Notes under the pieces: generated by a model
The model's input: the letters and a program-made list of their open reading frames with translations, nothing else
Databases searched by the model: none
What the model was told of the DNA's origin: nothing
Position numbers and translations under genes: made by a program
Shown here: piece after piece, positions 11,640 through 25,430 of the stretch
Layout of the letters: every line of letters starts with the position of its first letter
How positions within the stretch are numbered: position 1 is the stretch's first letter
Assembly: GCA_963575745.1 (NCBI GenBank)
Contig: CAUYUJ010011203.1
Span: forward strand, 192,152-256,151
Length of the DNA stretch: 64,000 nt
Origin: Prorocentrum cordatum
Taxonomy: Eukaryota; Sar; Dinophyceae; Prorocentrales; Prorocentraceae
Reading direction: 5' to 3'

Positions 11640-12440
11640 AGTCGGGACAGTCTTGGGCCCTGGCGGCAAGTCCGAGAGGGCCCGAGGAGGCGCGAGGAGG
11701 AAGACCAGGGGAGCCCAAGCAGGGCCCCCAGGAGGACCTCCAGGACGGCCCGGGAGAGCCCAGAGGGGCCCCGAGAGAGTGCCGAGAGAGCCCCGAGGGG
11801 GCCCCGAGGGGGCCCCAGGACGACCCCAAAACCGTCCCGCGGCCGCGGTACACCTCAGAGGCCCGTGGAACCTTCCTGGGCCGCGTGGGCCCGTCGGCTT
11901 GGGAAGGCCCAGAGGGCCCCTGGAGGGCCCCAAGAGGGCCCCAGGAGGGTCCCCGACAGGCCCCGAGAAAGAAGCCGGCTCGTGGAGGTACTTTGCGCTT
12001 CTCCGGGGGGGAGGGCTCTCGGAGCCCTTCTGGACCCGCCTCGGCCCCCTCCCAAGACGCGGCGGCAAAGGCCGGAGCGGTCCCGACACGGCTCCAAGGT
12101 AGCCCCAGAAGGCCCGCTGGGCCCCGCAAAAAAAATCACTCGCGCATCTACTTCGCGCCATTTTGCGAAGCCCTCGTGGGGCCCTACCCGCTCGAGTCCC
12201 TCCAAAAACAACAAGGGGTGCGCCATGGCCCCCCCAGGGGCCCCCCAAGGGGTCAGAGAAGATCCGGACATGGTCCGATACGGCTCACTCCAAGAATGCG
12301 CCCTGGCCCGGGCATCCGTCCAGGACCCTCTCAGACGGGGGGGGCGTCGGGGCCCTCTGGGCCTTCTCGGGTCCCTCCGAAATGGCCTGGGAGGGCCTGG
12401 GAGAACTGCAAGGAAGGCCCCGCTTGGGTTAGGTCGGGCG
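11640..12440. repeat. GGCCCC-GAGAG degenerate repeats
   Basis: Variants of GAGGGGGCCCC and AGAGGGCCCCAGGAGG repeat with a loose 12-15-bp period. The long overlapping frames on both strands (Pro/Arg/Gly-rich) follow from the repeat and are not called as genes. Confidence 0.65.
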
Positions 12441-12792
12441 TGTCTTTTGATAGGCGAATTTGGGAGGAAGAATCACCAATACCCTCAAAATGCTCCAACA
12501 TAGTCAAAAAGGCATGGAAAAGATCGTCCCAGACTATTGTTTGACTATCTTTGAATATTCCTCCTGTAGAGGGACAGACTCGACTTAACGCCTGGGTCCG
12601 AAAACGAATCCGATACGACCGCCCCGCCGAGCGCGCGCGTCCCGAACGCCGCGCACTCCGCCCTCCAACGACTCTCGCACGGCAAGGGCGGGGAAGGGGC
12701 GAGAAGGGAGGCTGAGACTCGGAAGGGGGCGGAGGCGACAAGGGGCACGAAGGCGCAATAGTTTTGGACGCCCGAAATGGGTACGGGAAACG
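12441..12792. other. Unassigned sequence
   Basis: Ordinary-complexity sequence with no recognised gene or repeat. Confidence 0.4.
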
Positions 12793-12945
12793 TGGGTACA
12801 ATGCCCAACAACAAATGTTGTCCCAGACCAACAACGGCCGCTGTGGGGCAGGCGACCTTCTGTCTCAAATGTACACAGGACGCGGCGACACCGACAGCGA
12901 GTCCTGTTAAAAATGAAAAGGAAGCGCTGTTGGGCATTGTACCCA
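12793..12945. repeat. Perfect 18-bp inverted repeat with 117-bp loop
   Basis: TGGGTACAATGCCCAACA at 12793-12810 is matched by its exact reverse complement at 12928-12945. It could be a foldback element or the ends of a tiny non-autonomous transposon. No target duplication is visible next to the arms. Confidence 0.85.
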
Positions 12946-13028
12946 TTCTTTCCGAACCACTTTCGTTCGTGCCGAGTACATCGCCGTGACGAAAGTGTCT
13001 TTCAATTTGCCTTTTGGAGTGACGCGCT

Positions 13029-13159
13029 CGCGCGGAGTACTACTCCGCGCGCAATCGCATCCCGCTCGATAATTCATATGAGTTGGCGCGGAGTAGGTTC
13101 CGATCCCGTTTTGGGATAACAGAGCTATTAACGTCTCTGGGATCGGAAACTACTCCGCC
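13029..13159. repeat. Cluster of GCGGAGTA hairpins
   Basis: A near-perfect palindrome at 13029-13051 has arms CGCGCGGAGTA and a one-base loop. It is followed by a second inverted pair with arms at 13085-13108 and 13139-13159 (GGCGCGGAGTAGGTTCCGAT against its near complement). The same GCGGAGTA core is used in all four arms. Confidence 0.8.
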
Positions 13160-13279
13160 GAATGACCCCAGCATCATGTCATGTTAGGAATCTTGAGAGG
13201 GATGGGAGAGATCTTCGCCATGGCAAATTGAAGAAAATGTTGTCACTGCTGTGTAGTCAGGAATCTGAAAAAGCTGAGT

Positions 13280-13497
13280 TTCTCGGTCAGATCCAGGACA
13301 GAAAAGAAAAACATCCTTCAAGAACATGGGGCCATCCGCCGACCGAAGCACCCCAAGCCGCAAGATCACTCAAGGGCATTACCCAGAGGATGCACAAAAA
13401 CACCCAACACACACACGCACACACACACACACACACGACGAACATCAGGGAGCCCTCCCCGAACCGACCTCGATCTTACGCCTCGGCCCGACCGCAT
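13280..13497. repeat. Dispersed repeat D, copy 1
   Basis: Ordered blocks: CAGGMCAGAA, CATCCTTCAAGAACATG, a GAGGATGCA block, then GCCCTCCCCGAACCGACCTC and a CGGYCCGACCGCA end. The same order occurs at 21727-21908, 24027-24208 and 32925-33103. A CA microsatellite at 13409-13437 has expanded inside this copy. Confidence 0.75.
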
Positions 13498-14170
13498 CTT
13501 GCTTTGACACGCGCACACGCCACGCACGCGAGAATCTGCCAGCACCGCACCGGGGCACCCGAGGCGGCCGAGCGCCGCCGGCTCTGCACCGAGCCGCACG
13601 CCGCCCGCGGCCCAAGGCACCCAAGACGTGGCGCGGCAAGCCCCTGACCGAGGGTCGGGCCCCTGCCCCGAGACGTGGCGCGGCAAACCCCCGACCGCGA
13701 GGGGGGGGGTCGTCGGGGGTCCGAGAGGAGGCGCGGCCAACCCCTGACCGCAGGTCGCGGAGTCCGCTGAGCTGGGCAAGAGTGGGTGCACCGGCGCGTC
13801 TGCCGCCGCCCTGCAGCGCCAGATCGAGCGGATCGCGCGACCCGTGTAGCCGCGGCCCAACCGAGCCCGCAAAACGAAGCAGCAAACCGAAGTTCACAGG
13901 AATTAGAGATGCGACGCGGGCGCGCGCGTCCCGCTGGCGACACGGACCGCCCCCGCGCGACCATGAGCAGTGTCAAACGACGCGGCGCGCACGCAGTCTG
14001 GTTGCCGACCTCTACGAGTGCGTCCTAAAACTTCCAACCTGTTTTGTTGTCTTGAACAACGCCACGATGTCCCATTCAGAATCCATACCGCCCCGACACC
14101 ATCCCGACATGGGCGGCGAGGAGCGAGGGAGGGGAGGAGGAAAGAGGGAAGCGGGGGAGAGGAGTGTCCT
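13498..14170. other. Unassigned sequence
   Basis: Very GC-rich, with the repeated phrase GACGTGGCGCGGCAARCCCC near 13624 and 13671. Long frames in all six phases are compositional. No gene called. Confidence 0.45.
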
Positions 14171-14178
14171 GGCCGCCC

Positions 14179-14402
14179 AGCAGAGGAGGAGGAGGAGGAG
14201 GAGGAGGAGGAGGAGGAACATCACGTCGCCCCCCTCCCGAAGCAGCCCGCATTGGGCTCGGGGGCGCCGGGCGAAACAGCCCGGGCTGGACGCCCTGCGT
14301 GGCGGCGGGGGCGGGCCTCGGGCAAGGGCGGAGAGGCGGGCCTCCGGAGGGGCCGCCAGGGAGGCCGACAGAAGCATCGACGACGACGACGACGACGACG
14401 AG
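14179..14402. repeat. GGA and GAC trinucleotide tracts
   Basis: (AGG)n at about 14183-14217 and (GAC)n at about 14378-14401, separated by GC-rich sequence. Confidence 0.75.
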
Positions 14403-14640
14403 GAAGATCGAGGGAGGGTCGGGGGAGCATAGAAAGGAACGGAGAACGCGAGGAGCACCGAGGGAGGGTCGAGGGAGCATCGAGAGGAATGAAGGAGCGA
14501 GGGGTCGAAAGAGACGAGGGAGGTCGAGAGGTCGGAGAGGAACGAGGGATCGAGGGATGCGAGGAAGATCGAGGGATCGAGGGAACGGAGGATCGACGGA
14601 ACGGAAGCATCGAAGGATCGAGAGAACGGGGGTCCTCTGT
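14403..14640. repeat. GATCGAGG degenerate repeat, block 1
   Basis: Variants of GGATCGAGGGA recur every 8-15 bp. The same motif builds the block at 15640-16060. Confidence 0.7.
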
Positions 14641-14940
14641 TGCCCCCCCTCGACTGCAGCCTCCAGAGGCCGCGTGCCGTGTTCGCCCTCCCTGGGCCAT
14701 CAGAAACGGATCCTGGGCGAGAGACTTGGAAACGGCCGGGTGGCCTGCGCTAAATGGGCCCGCGAAAATCAGCCCATAGGACGGGGGGGTCGAGGGGAAC
14801 CCCGCACAAATCCTAATCCCGGACGCCCCCCCGGAGCCGAAACTGTCAAGTTTTTCGAGCAGCGTCCAACCGTGGCGACGATGGGGTCTCTTTCTCCCTC
14901 CTCCCTCCTGGCCAGAACCAATGGCCTAGGCTCGGGAATC

Positions 14941-15125
14941 TACTGACCAGGGTCAATCCAAACCCAGGTCAGTCGGGCGTTGCAGGATCCTGCAAATTCC
15001 TGCAGGATCCTGCAGCATCCTTCGTCGCTGTATGCCGTGTCAGTATACCCCTAGCTCTGCAGGAGCATGCAAGATCTGGCGCTCTGGCTGACCCCCGTTT
15101 GAACAAATCCCCGTCTCAAGGCTCC
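14941..15125. repeat. Dispersed repeat E, copy 1
   Basis: Contains CTGACCMGGGTCAAT, CAGGATCCTGCA palindromes, GATCTGGCGCYCTGGCTGAC and CCCCGTCTCAAGGCTCC. The same ordered blocks are at 53189-53371. CAGGATCCTG and GACCCGGGTC are self-complementary, so the repeat can form several short hairpins. Confidence 0.75.
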
Positions 15126-15639
15126 GGGTTTCTCCCTCCTTTCTGCCAGCCAGAACCAAGTGCCTGGGCCATCACAGCCCTCCAGCCGGCTTCAACGAGA
15201 GACTGCCCGCAAAGAAGGGGCCGATACCTCCTGGGGCTCGCGGCCCAAACAAAAAGAGTCCTCGGATCTCTGGGATCGAGGATCCAGGGATCGATTACCA
15301 AAAGATCACAGACATCCGAGGCATTGCTAGAGCAATCATCTTAGCGCTTCGCGCTCCGCGAAACGCGACTATCTTCGCGTTTTCGCGACGACCCCCTGGA
15401 ACCGGATAAGGGACTCGCGCTTCGCTCTGAAATCGCCCAGACTGCGATTCGAAAATAACTTGACACCTTCGTGGTGGCCCTGGCTTTGTCTCTTTCAGAA
15501 CGGGATCCCCGATCTCCCGAACCCCTTCTCTCATCCTGTTCACAACGATTCATTTTTGACAGCCCTGGAGCCTGGCAATGGGCCCCAGAAGCCGAAAACT
15601 GGGAAAAGCCTTTGTTGTCTCGTTTCTCTCTCAACACGT
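15126..15639. other. Unassigned sequence
   Basis: No gene recognised. Some frames continue into the GATCGAGG repeat and are repeat by-products. Confidence 0.45.
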
Positions 15640-16060
15640 TGGAGGTATGGGATCGAAGATCGAGAATCGCAGATCGAGATCGGGGGATCAAGGATCGAGA
15701 AACCGAGAGATCCAGGGACGAGGATCGAGAAGCCGAAAGATCGAGGATCGGGAAGCGGGAGAATCGAGGAATCGAGGAGCCGAAGGATCGAGGATCGAGG
15801 AACCGCACGATCGAGAATCCGAAGACCGAACAACCGGAGGATCCAGGGACCTGGGTCTGCTGCACGGCATCCGGGGATCGAGGGCGAAGTGATTCAAGTG
15901 ATCAGAAATCTGCGGATGGATCGAGGGGCCGAGGGATTGGGTACTTATTTCCTATAACATCGAAGGATCTAGGATTGAGAGATCGAGGGATCGAGGGGCC
16001 GAGGAGATTCCTTCGGATAGGACGTCGAAGAGAACGAAGGATCGGAGATCGAACGACTGC
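15640..16060. repeat. GATCGAGG degenerate repeat, block 2
   Basis: GATCGAG(A/G)A and similar motifs repeat every 7-12 bp. The right half, from 15876, is included in arm A of the inverted duplication. Confidence 0.7.
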
Positions 16061-16500
16061 TGAACTTTTCAAAGGCCCCAGGGCCCGACGGCGACTTCCA
16101 GGTGTCGAAAATCCCACCAGCCTTTGGGGCGCGAGTGTCTCGACGACGTGCCTTCTCTTTCAACCACCCTTCTGCCCCTGAAGCGGATTACCACCAGTTG
16201 ACTATTAATAAACTACCCCTCCCCTACTGCACCTGCCCCTAACCAGGGCCCGACTCCATCACCCCATATCAGAACCATACAAAATGCACATTGCGGGAAA
16301 CATCTGGTCCGCGGAAGGCATCAGACTACCTTGTGTGTGTGCGCGTAGGCCAACCATCCCTGTGAACAACTAATGCGAGGCGCACGTGCGCACGTCGACT
16401 GACCTTCCAAGGACGTCCACAAGAGGCAAATCAATGGTTCACAAACCCTTCTTACATATGATATGTTGTGCCGTCGTGCCTTTTTGGTTCAGCGGGCTGA
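15876..16500 (+). repeat. Inverted duplication, block A, left copy
   Basis: 625 bp starting GATCGAGGGCGAAGTGATTC and ending at TTCAGCGGGCTGA. Its reverse complement is at 17196-17822 with only scattered differences by eye. It contains repeat-derived sequence at its left and ordinary sequence with a (GT)n patch near 16330. Block B follows it directly here. Confidence 0.9.
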
Positions 16501-16506
16501 AGAAGC

Positions 16507-16684
16507 CCTCTGTTGTTGGTTGTGCATGTCGTTAGCTGGCGTTTTGTTGAAAACGTTGTTTTGCCATTTCAGAAAGTAGTTTGGTCTGCGCACGATCCGT
16601 GGTACCCTTATCGAAACAGTGGGGGGTTCGGTCTACGCGTGAGGGTTGATGTGGGGTTTGGGCCCGTATTTTAGTGTGACGATG
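16507..16684 (+). repeat. Inverted duplication, block B, left copy
   Basis: About 178 bp from CCTCTGTTGTTGGTTGTG to TATTTTAGTGTGACGAT. Its reverse complement is at 17823-17996. In the left copy B comes after A; in the right copy, read on the minus strand, B comes before A. Confidence 0.9.
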
Positions 16685-17195
16685 CAGTCGCGACGCTTTT
16701 GTACCTTTGCGGCCGGTGCCGCCGACATCCAAGGGGAACGGCGAAAACGACGACGTCGGCGACGATGCCCGCGAACCCTCCTGACGGCCCTTGGGGGCTT
16801 GTTGGCCTTGGGGCCCCCCTTGGGCCCCCCCCTTGGGACCGCCCCAAGCGAATCCGTCCCGCGACCCGCCCCCCCTTCCGGCGGGGAAGTGTGATCAAAA
16901 GGCCCCCATTCGGCTCGATTGGTGTCCCTCTTTGCGGCTCTGTGGTTTTTTTTTTTGTGCCGTTTTGGTGGGAGGGGGGGGGGGCGGGTCACGACCCCTT
17001 GGGACCCTCGGGGGGGTGCGGGCCAACCTCCCGCAGGACCCCCCCTCCATGGCGCGAGCAATCGCTCGCTTGGATGGATCACGTGAGGGGGTCTCTTGGG
17101 TCAATTGGAGCGCCTTGTGGCGGGTTTGGGGCCCTCTTGGGCCTCTCTAGGGCTGGGGCTCTCTAGGGCAATCTTGGATTCATCTTCGGGCTTCA
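16685..17195. other. Spacer inside the inverted duplication
   Basis: GC-rich single-copy sequence of 511 bp with G/C homopolymer runs and a T9 run at 16946-16956. No gene recognised. The overlapping frames are Pro/Gly/Arg-rich. Confidence 0.5.
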
Positions 17196-17822
17196 TCAGC
17201 CCGCTGAACCAAAAAGGCACGACGGCACAACATATCATATGTAAGAAGGGTTTGTGAACCATTGATTTGCCTCTTGTGGACGTCCTTGGAAGGTCAGTCG
17301 ACGTGCGCACGTGCGCCTCGCATTAGTTGTTCACAGGGATGGTTGGCCTACGCGCACACACACACAAGGTAGTCTGATGCCTTCCGCGGACCAGATGTTT
17401 CCCGCAATGTGCATTTTGTATGGTTCTGATATGGGGTGATGGAGTCGGGCCCTGGTTAGGGGCAGGTGCAGTAGGGAAGGGGTAGTTTATTAATAGTCAA
17501 CTGGTGGTAATCCGCTTCAGGGGCAGAAGGGTGGTTGAAAGAGAAGGCACGTCGTCGAGACACTCGCGCCCCAAAGGCTGGTGGGATTTTCGACACCTGG
17601 AAGTCGCCGTCGGGCCCTGGGGCCTTTGAAAAGTTCAGCAGTCGTTCGATATCCGATCCTTCGTTCTCTTCGACGTCCTATCCGAAGGAATCTCCTCGGC
17701 CCCTCGATCCCTCGATCTCTCAATCCTAGATCCTTCGATGTTATAGGAAATAAGTACCCAATCCCTCGGCCCCTCGATCCATCCGCAGATTTCTGATCAC
17801 TTGAATCACTTCGCCCTCGATC
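17196..17822 (-). repeat. Inverted duplication, block A, right copy
   Basis: Reverse complement of 15876-16500 (627 bp against 625). Differences seen include CCTTCCC against CCTCCCC and GATAT against GAGAT. It joins block B' at ...CCCTCGATC/GTCACACTAAAATAC. Confidence 0.9.
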
Positions 17823-17996
17823 GTCACACTAAAATACGGGCCCAAACCCCACAACAAGCCTCACGCGTAGACCGAACCCCCCACTGTTTCGATAAGGGTA
17901 CCACGGATCGTGCGCAGACCAAACTACTTTCTGAAATGGCAATACAACGTTTTCAACAAAATGCCAGCTAACGACATGCACAACCAACAACAGAGG
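17823..17996 (-). repeat. Inverted duplication, block B, right copy
   Basis: Reverse complement of 16507-16684 with a few substitutions. It lies outside block A', not inside as in a simple inverted repeat. Confidence 0.9.
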
Positions 17997-19174
17997 ATGT
18001 GCAACCGATGTGGAACAATGTACGAAAATCCATACACGTGGTGTCTTTCATGTTGTGCAACCTATTTGGTGCATTCTATGTGGTGCACATTCACCTTACC
18101 AAACTTGAGGTTGTCGATTCCATTGCTCGCGCAACCATCCAACCCACCCACCCGCAGCTTGGTTTGCAAAACCCATGCGGAAGCGATCGTGAAGAATGCT
18201 CGATGTTGGCTGGTGCATTTCTGCGGCCGCACTGCCCCGCGCATGCTCGCGCGTGCAGCGGCCAGCTAGTTGGGCGCGACCGACGCGAACGCGGTGGCGC
18301 TGACCGCTCGGCACATCCCAGCGGGCACTTCAGTGCGAGTCGGCGACTTGGGCGGGCGCGGAATACTGGCACTGTCGACAACAGAAGACACGATGATGAT
18401 AAAAGCGATGCTGGCGACGATGCTGAAAGCGACGACGGGGCCGCCAGTGACGGCGCCGATGCGGATAACGCCGACGACGATCACGGCGTCTTCGCCTCGG
18501 TGCTGAAAGTTTTGGAAGGAGTTCGACATGCGTGCGCGGCAAACGCGCGAGAGTGGCCCGCATGTATTATTCGACGCGCATCGTGCCACGATTTCGGCAC
18601 GCGCGCGTAGCAGCACGCTTATGAAAAAATTGTGTGAAAGTAATGGTGGAAGACCAATGGTTTCCTGAAAATATCAGCAAAAACGCGCGCGCAAGTTTGG
18701 TGTTTGAATAACCGCGTTGCGAAACCCTGTGATATTGCATGGTATAATTTGACACTCGATTTGGGAAACCTTACGGAAACCGGCGATGTTTGAAAGATTC
18801 TGGCATGCGCGCGCGACGACGCGCGCGCGTGCATTCCGTACCGTTTTTGTTCCACAATGTTTCTCAAAATTGTTGATAAACGAGTGCGCGCGCATGACAG
18901 TTGTTGCAAACGATGCCGAGGGGGGTGATACCGGATTAGCTGGGATGGTACAAAATATCGATTAAAACGGACGATGGGCATAATTATTGTCCTCACTGTT
19001 TTGTGACTGTTAAGTTTAATTTCGCTGCTGTTTAGTTTTGTCTTCACGTTTGCCACTTGTCTTCTCTTTGGTCGCTTGTCTTCATCTTCGCGCGTTTTCA
19101 TCATCGCACAGATTGTCCTCGTGTGTTTGGTTCCATACACCCTATGGGCGAGCGTCTTCCGCGACGACCCGTCG
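17997..19174. other. Unassigned sequence, lower GC in the middle
   Basis: 18000-18610 is mixed. A minus-strand frame at 18266-18616 has a hydrophobic stretch (VVAFSIVASIAFIIIVSSVV) but no family match. 18620-19030 has lower GC with CGCGCG islands, for example the inverted GCGCGCGACGACGCGCGCGC near 18806. It may be intron or intergenic DNA next to the membrane-protein fragments. Confidence 0.4.
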
Positions 19175-20377
19175 CTGGGCCCGGGCACGGACGAATGCAC
19201 CACCCAGAGGCCCAGCCGCTTGATGCGCTCTGGGTCGTTGAAGTCCAGCTTTGACCTGTCCAGCTCTGCCTCGCCTGGCTTCTGGCGCCGGCGGCAGCAA
19301 CGCGCGAGGCAAGCGAAGATAACGCCAAGCCCCCAGGCGGCCCAGCTGCAGGTCGCGAAAGAGGTCCGCAGGCCGAGGGTGACGAGCACCAGGACCCCGG
19401 TCATCAGCATGAGAACGCCGCCCAAGGCGACGACGGGCCAGGCGGCGCCGAAGAGGGAGACGCCAGCCTGGTCCACGCCGTAGAGGATCCACCCGCCGTC
19501 GGTCTTGAGCCAGCCCTTTTTCTCACGGGTGGAAAAGACCTGGCGCAAGCTGCTTAGAAACCGGAAGGCACATCCCCCCATCCCCTCGAAGCTCCAAGAG
19601 GCGGTGTTCCCGAGGGTCTTCCAAATCAAGGCGTCAAAGCCCTAACCTCCTTTATCCAAGAAACATCTGGATCGTCGGGGTCTCTGTGGGCCTCCGCCTT
19701 TGCCCCCCCAGCCGGCGGCTCACCTGGCGGCACGCGATGCGCGCCCGCGGGAGCTCTGCCGCGGCTATCGTGGGGGGTGGCCACGCCAAGGGCCAGTGAT
19801 CCGCCGTCATCCTCCTCCCAGTCCCCGTCCTCATAGCGCCACGCGCAACACGTCTGGTATAGCGCGGTGAACTCGAGCTGCAGGACCTCATCCTTCACCT
19901 CGGCGGTGTCGTTGGGCCCGCGGCGCCGGGGCCCAATGGTGGTGGACCAACTCCAGGCCAGCCCACTGGGCGCGAACGAGGCAAGCACCGCCACGCCCAG
20001 CGCGTTGGCGCCGCCGGAGCCGACGGGCTTTGCGAGCACCGTCAGCCAGCCAGCGGCGGTCGGCGCCCAGCGGCTGGCGTTAGCCAGCGCCGCCAGACGC
20101 CAAGCTTTCGCCACACCGCCCAGCGGGCGCCTCCGCGTGCGGCGCGACGCCATGGCCGCGAGCGCGTCTTCTGGGCTCTGGGAAGGTCCCGGGGCCCCGG
20201 CCTTGGGCCACTGAGACCGACCCCCAGCTTGACCCCAAAAAGGCTTGAGCCACGGTCACTGGAGGGGAGATGGCGGGATAGGGCAAGCAGAACAAACGCA
20301 GAGACAAGAAGAGGAAACAGCCAGCGCCAGTCCTGGGAGCGGGGAGGCCCATACGTTTTACCAAACATCCCATCCAA
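19175..20377 (-). CDS. Possible multi-exon membrane-protein gene, fragments
   Basis: Three minus-strand frames look more protein-like than their surroundings. 20377-20240 has MDGMFGKTYG then a hydrophobic WLFPLLVSAFVLLALS, like a signal anchor. 20153-19724 has a soluble acidic part with LQLEFTALYQTCCAWRYEDGD. 19641-19175 has two likely membrane spans (about 19461-19370, VVALGGVLMLMTGVLVLVTLGL; and 19359-19300, ending in a basic CCRRR), then FNDPERIKRLGLWVV. A textbook donor CAG/GTGAGC ends at 19724 and an acceptor TTAG ends at 19642, an 82-nt intron. However, joining them does not keep both frames, so the structure is unsettled. No family recognised. Confidence 0.3.
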
Positions 20378-20837
20378 CGACTGCGACTGCGACGAGGGCG
20401 GCTATGACGACTGGCGACACGTTCCCAGGGGCCACCGGCCACCTTTTCCATCCTGAATCGCCCTTGGACGGTCCCAGGACCCGGCGAGGGCCTCCAGAGG
20501 CCGAACTCCATGGCAAAAAACAACTCGGCGCCGTCGTCGCCGTCGTCGACGCCGCTGTCGTCGCCGCCGTCGCGGTCGTCGTCGCCGCAGCCGCCGCCGC
20601 CGCCGCCGCCGTCGTCGTCGACGTCGCGCGCGATCACGGCGCCGAGGCGGCCGCGCGGCGGCGACCGGCGGCGGGTAGGCCGCCCGCGCGGGCGCACCGT
20701 CCTGCTGTAGGGCGGCCTCTCCCGAGGGGCTCGCAGAGGGCGCCGCCGTCGACCGCCACGGGCCGCCGTACGACGCAGGATGGTGCGAGGCAAGGACGTT
20801 GAGGATAGCTGCGAAACATCTTTCCACGAGGAAGCCC
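20378..20837. other. CGTCGC tract and flanks
   Basis: A (GTC/GCC)n tract lies at about 20528-20630. The rest is GC-rich without recognised content. Confidence 0.5.
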
Positions 20838-22636
20838 CTCCTCCTCCTCCTCCTCCTCCTCCTCCTCCTCCTCCCTCCCCCTCCTCCTCCTCCTCCTCCT
20901 CATCCTCCTCCCTGACGGCGACGCCGAAGAGCGAGGATCGAGGTTGTTTGACTTGCTTGGCCCCTTCTTGGGGGCCTCTTCAAGCCACCAGGGAGGCCTC
21001 TGGGCGTCTCTCCTGGGGGGCGCCCCTGGGGGGGTGGCTCTGGAGGCGCGGAACACAGGAGGGGGAAGGTCAGACGCCTCGGGCGAGATGGAAATTCAAA
21101 GAACAAGAACCTCAAGCATGAGAGGTGGCGGCCTGTCCCCGGACCCGTCACAGGGCGCGCCCCGGTCAGAACTCCGAGGAGAGCCCGGCCGTGAGGCCAG
21201 GAAGCGCCCGGGAAGCTCGAGGCCCGGCGAGAGCGCCCGGTGTGGAACGAGCTGCGACGCCTAAGTCGCATGAGGGGCAGCGATAGGGGGGGACTCAAAG
21301 GGGAAAGCTGGCTCAGGGGGGGGGGGAACATCGAGCTGGAATCGGCGATAAAGAGCCGATAGATCGGCGGTACGATCATCGTTTTGATTTGGGAAGGGGC
21401 GTTTTTGGGCCACGGCGAGCCTCGGCCACGCCTAGGTTCCTCGATCTTGACCTGAGGATCGGCCTGAAAAAGCCAGAGCCCCTCCTGGGACCGGCGTCTT
21501 GACTGTGGGCCACCGGGCAGCGAAAGCGCACTGTCCTGGGCGGGCCGCGGGCTGTCGGGCCCCTGTACCCGCGATCAGTGGACGATCGGGGGTCGAGGCG
21601 TGCCCCCTGAGCCTATCCCCCCCTTCACGTTGCCCCTCACTGACGGGCCTCGGGGGACGTCACCTGACCACCTCACCGATCCTCGTCCGGCCCATCCTGG
21701 GCCCAGGGTCGGTCGGCGTGCACGGGCACAGTCGGACCCAGGCCAGAAGAGCAGCCTTCAAGAGCATGAGACCCCCCAGCGGCCAAAAGGAAGAGCTCTC
21801 GAGGGTACCCCTCCCCCAGGATGCACAAGCACATCCCACAAGCACGAAGAACACCATAGGGTGCCCTCCCCGAGCCGGCCTCGACCTGATGATCCTCGGT
21901 CCGACCGCAGACGCCTTCCGGGCTTGGCCAGGGATGGGCACGTGCAGCGACTCGGGGCCCGGGACGGGCACGGCCAGGATCGGTGAGGCACAGTCGCCCC
22001 GACGCCCCCCGGCGGCTGCGCAGGTCGGCGGACGCCTGTGGGCCTCCCTGCGCCTCTGTACCTCCACGGGGGTCGGGGCGAACGACGGGGGGGGGAGACA
22101 GCAGAGCGGGGGATCATCAGTGACAGCGAGTCGGCCCACGCAGCTGGTCCTCCACGGAGCCCCCCGGCGCCACCGGTGCCGAAACACGTGCGTGGCGGCG
22201 GGGCCGAAACCAGCAGAAAGCAGCAGGAGCCGCACCAACCTCTCCCAATCCCCCCCCCCTTTCGTGGGGGGCTCAAAAGCGGTGACAGACAGTGCGGTGA
22301 CGTCGGAGCCCCCACCGACCTCCCGCACGGTCCGTCACCGCACGGTCTTGGGACCCCGGAGGCCCCAGGCGCCAGAGACCTCCTCGGTGACTTGACACAC
22401 GGTGTGGTCACCGCGCTGTTTGGGGGCCCCTGGATGTCGACGCGCCCAGGGCTGCCAGGCAACCCGGAGGACGGCAGCCCCGTCGCAGTCGTCGCCGCCG
22501 CCGCCGCCGTCGTCGTCGTCATCGTCGTCGCAGTCGTCGTCGTCACCGTCGTCAGTCGCGGTTGTAGTCGCCATCGCCGTCGCAGTCGCAGCCGTGGTCG
22601 ATCGCCGACGCCGTCGATCGTCGTCGCGGTCGCCGC

Positions 22637-22722
<86 letters not shown>

Positions 22723-22728
22723 CGTCGT

Positions 22729-22810
<82 letters not shown>

Positions 22811-22848
22811 AGTCGTCGTCGTCGTCGTCGTCGTCACCGTCGCCGTCG

Positions 22849-22891
<43 letters not shown>

Positions 22892-23131
22892 CGTCGCCGT
22901 CGTCGCCGTCATCCGCCGCCTCGCCCAGTGCGGTCTGGCCGCCCGAGGGCGCGCCCGGCCAGCCCGCCAGGTAGCTGCCCTGCGCGCCTGTGCCCTGCTG
23001 GGCCTGGCAGGGGGGCCACACCAACTTGGCGAGCGCCGCCGCCGCCGCCGACAACGACGACCACGTCGGGAAGAAAGACACGGCGTCGGGGGCATGGGGT
23101 CGGGGCCCTCCGTCCTCTTCCAATCCCCCCA
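20838..23131. repeat. 2.3-kb tandem repeat, unit 1
   Basis: Begins with a CCT tract (20838-20912), continues with about 1.5 kb of ordinary sequence that includes dispersed repeat D (21727-21908) and the 20-mer GGCCACGGCGAGCCTCGGCC (21410-21429), then a GTC tract (about 22653-22900) and about 230 bp to the next CCT tract. Matching points in unit 2 are exactly 2300 bp downstream (CCTGACGGCG at 20911 and 23211). A 298-residue frame at 21499-22395 is duplicated with it but resembles no family, and the opposite strand is equally open. Confidence 0.9.
22653..22902. repeat. GTC microsatellite, unit 1
   Basis: (GTC)n with interruptions such as GTCCGTC, CGCAGTCG and CACCGTCGCC. It encodes poly-Val, Ser, Arg, Asp or Thr depending on frame, so no protein is inferred. 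Confidence 0.9.

Positions 23132-25430
<2,299 letters not shown>

Noticed and set aside
18266-18616. Small hydrophobic protein gene
   Set aside because: One hydrophobic run only. The opposite strand is also open, and there is no family match or splice evidence.
20236-20260. Spliced-leader relic on the minus strand (GTGGCTCAAG)
   Set aside because: Only about nine bases match the 22-base dinoflagellate leader. Other TGGCTCAA hits (40879, 62044, 62541) are equally short. No full leader or SL gene was seen.
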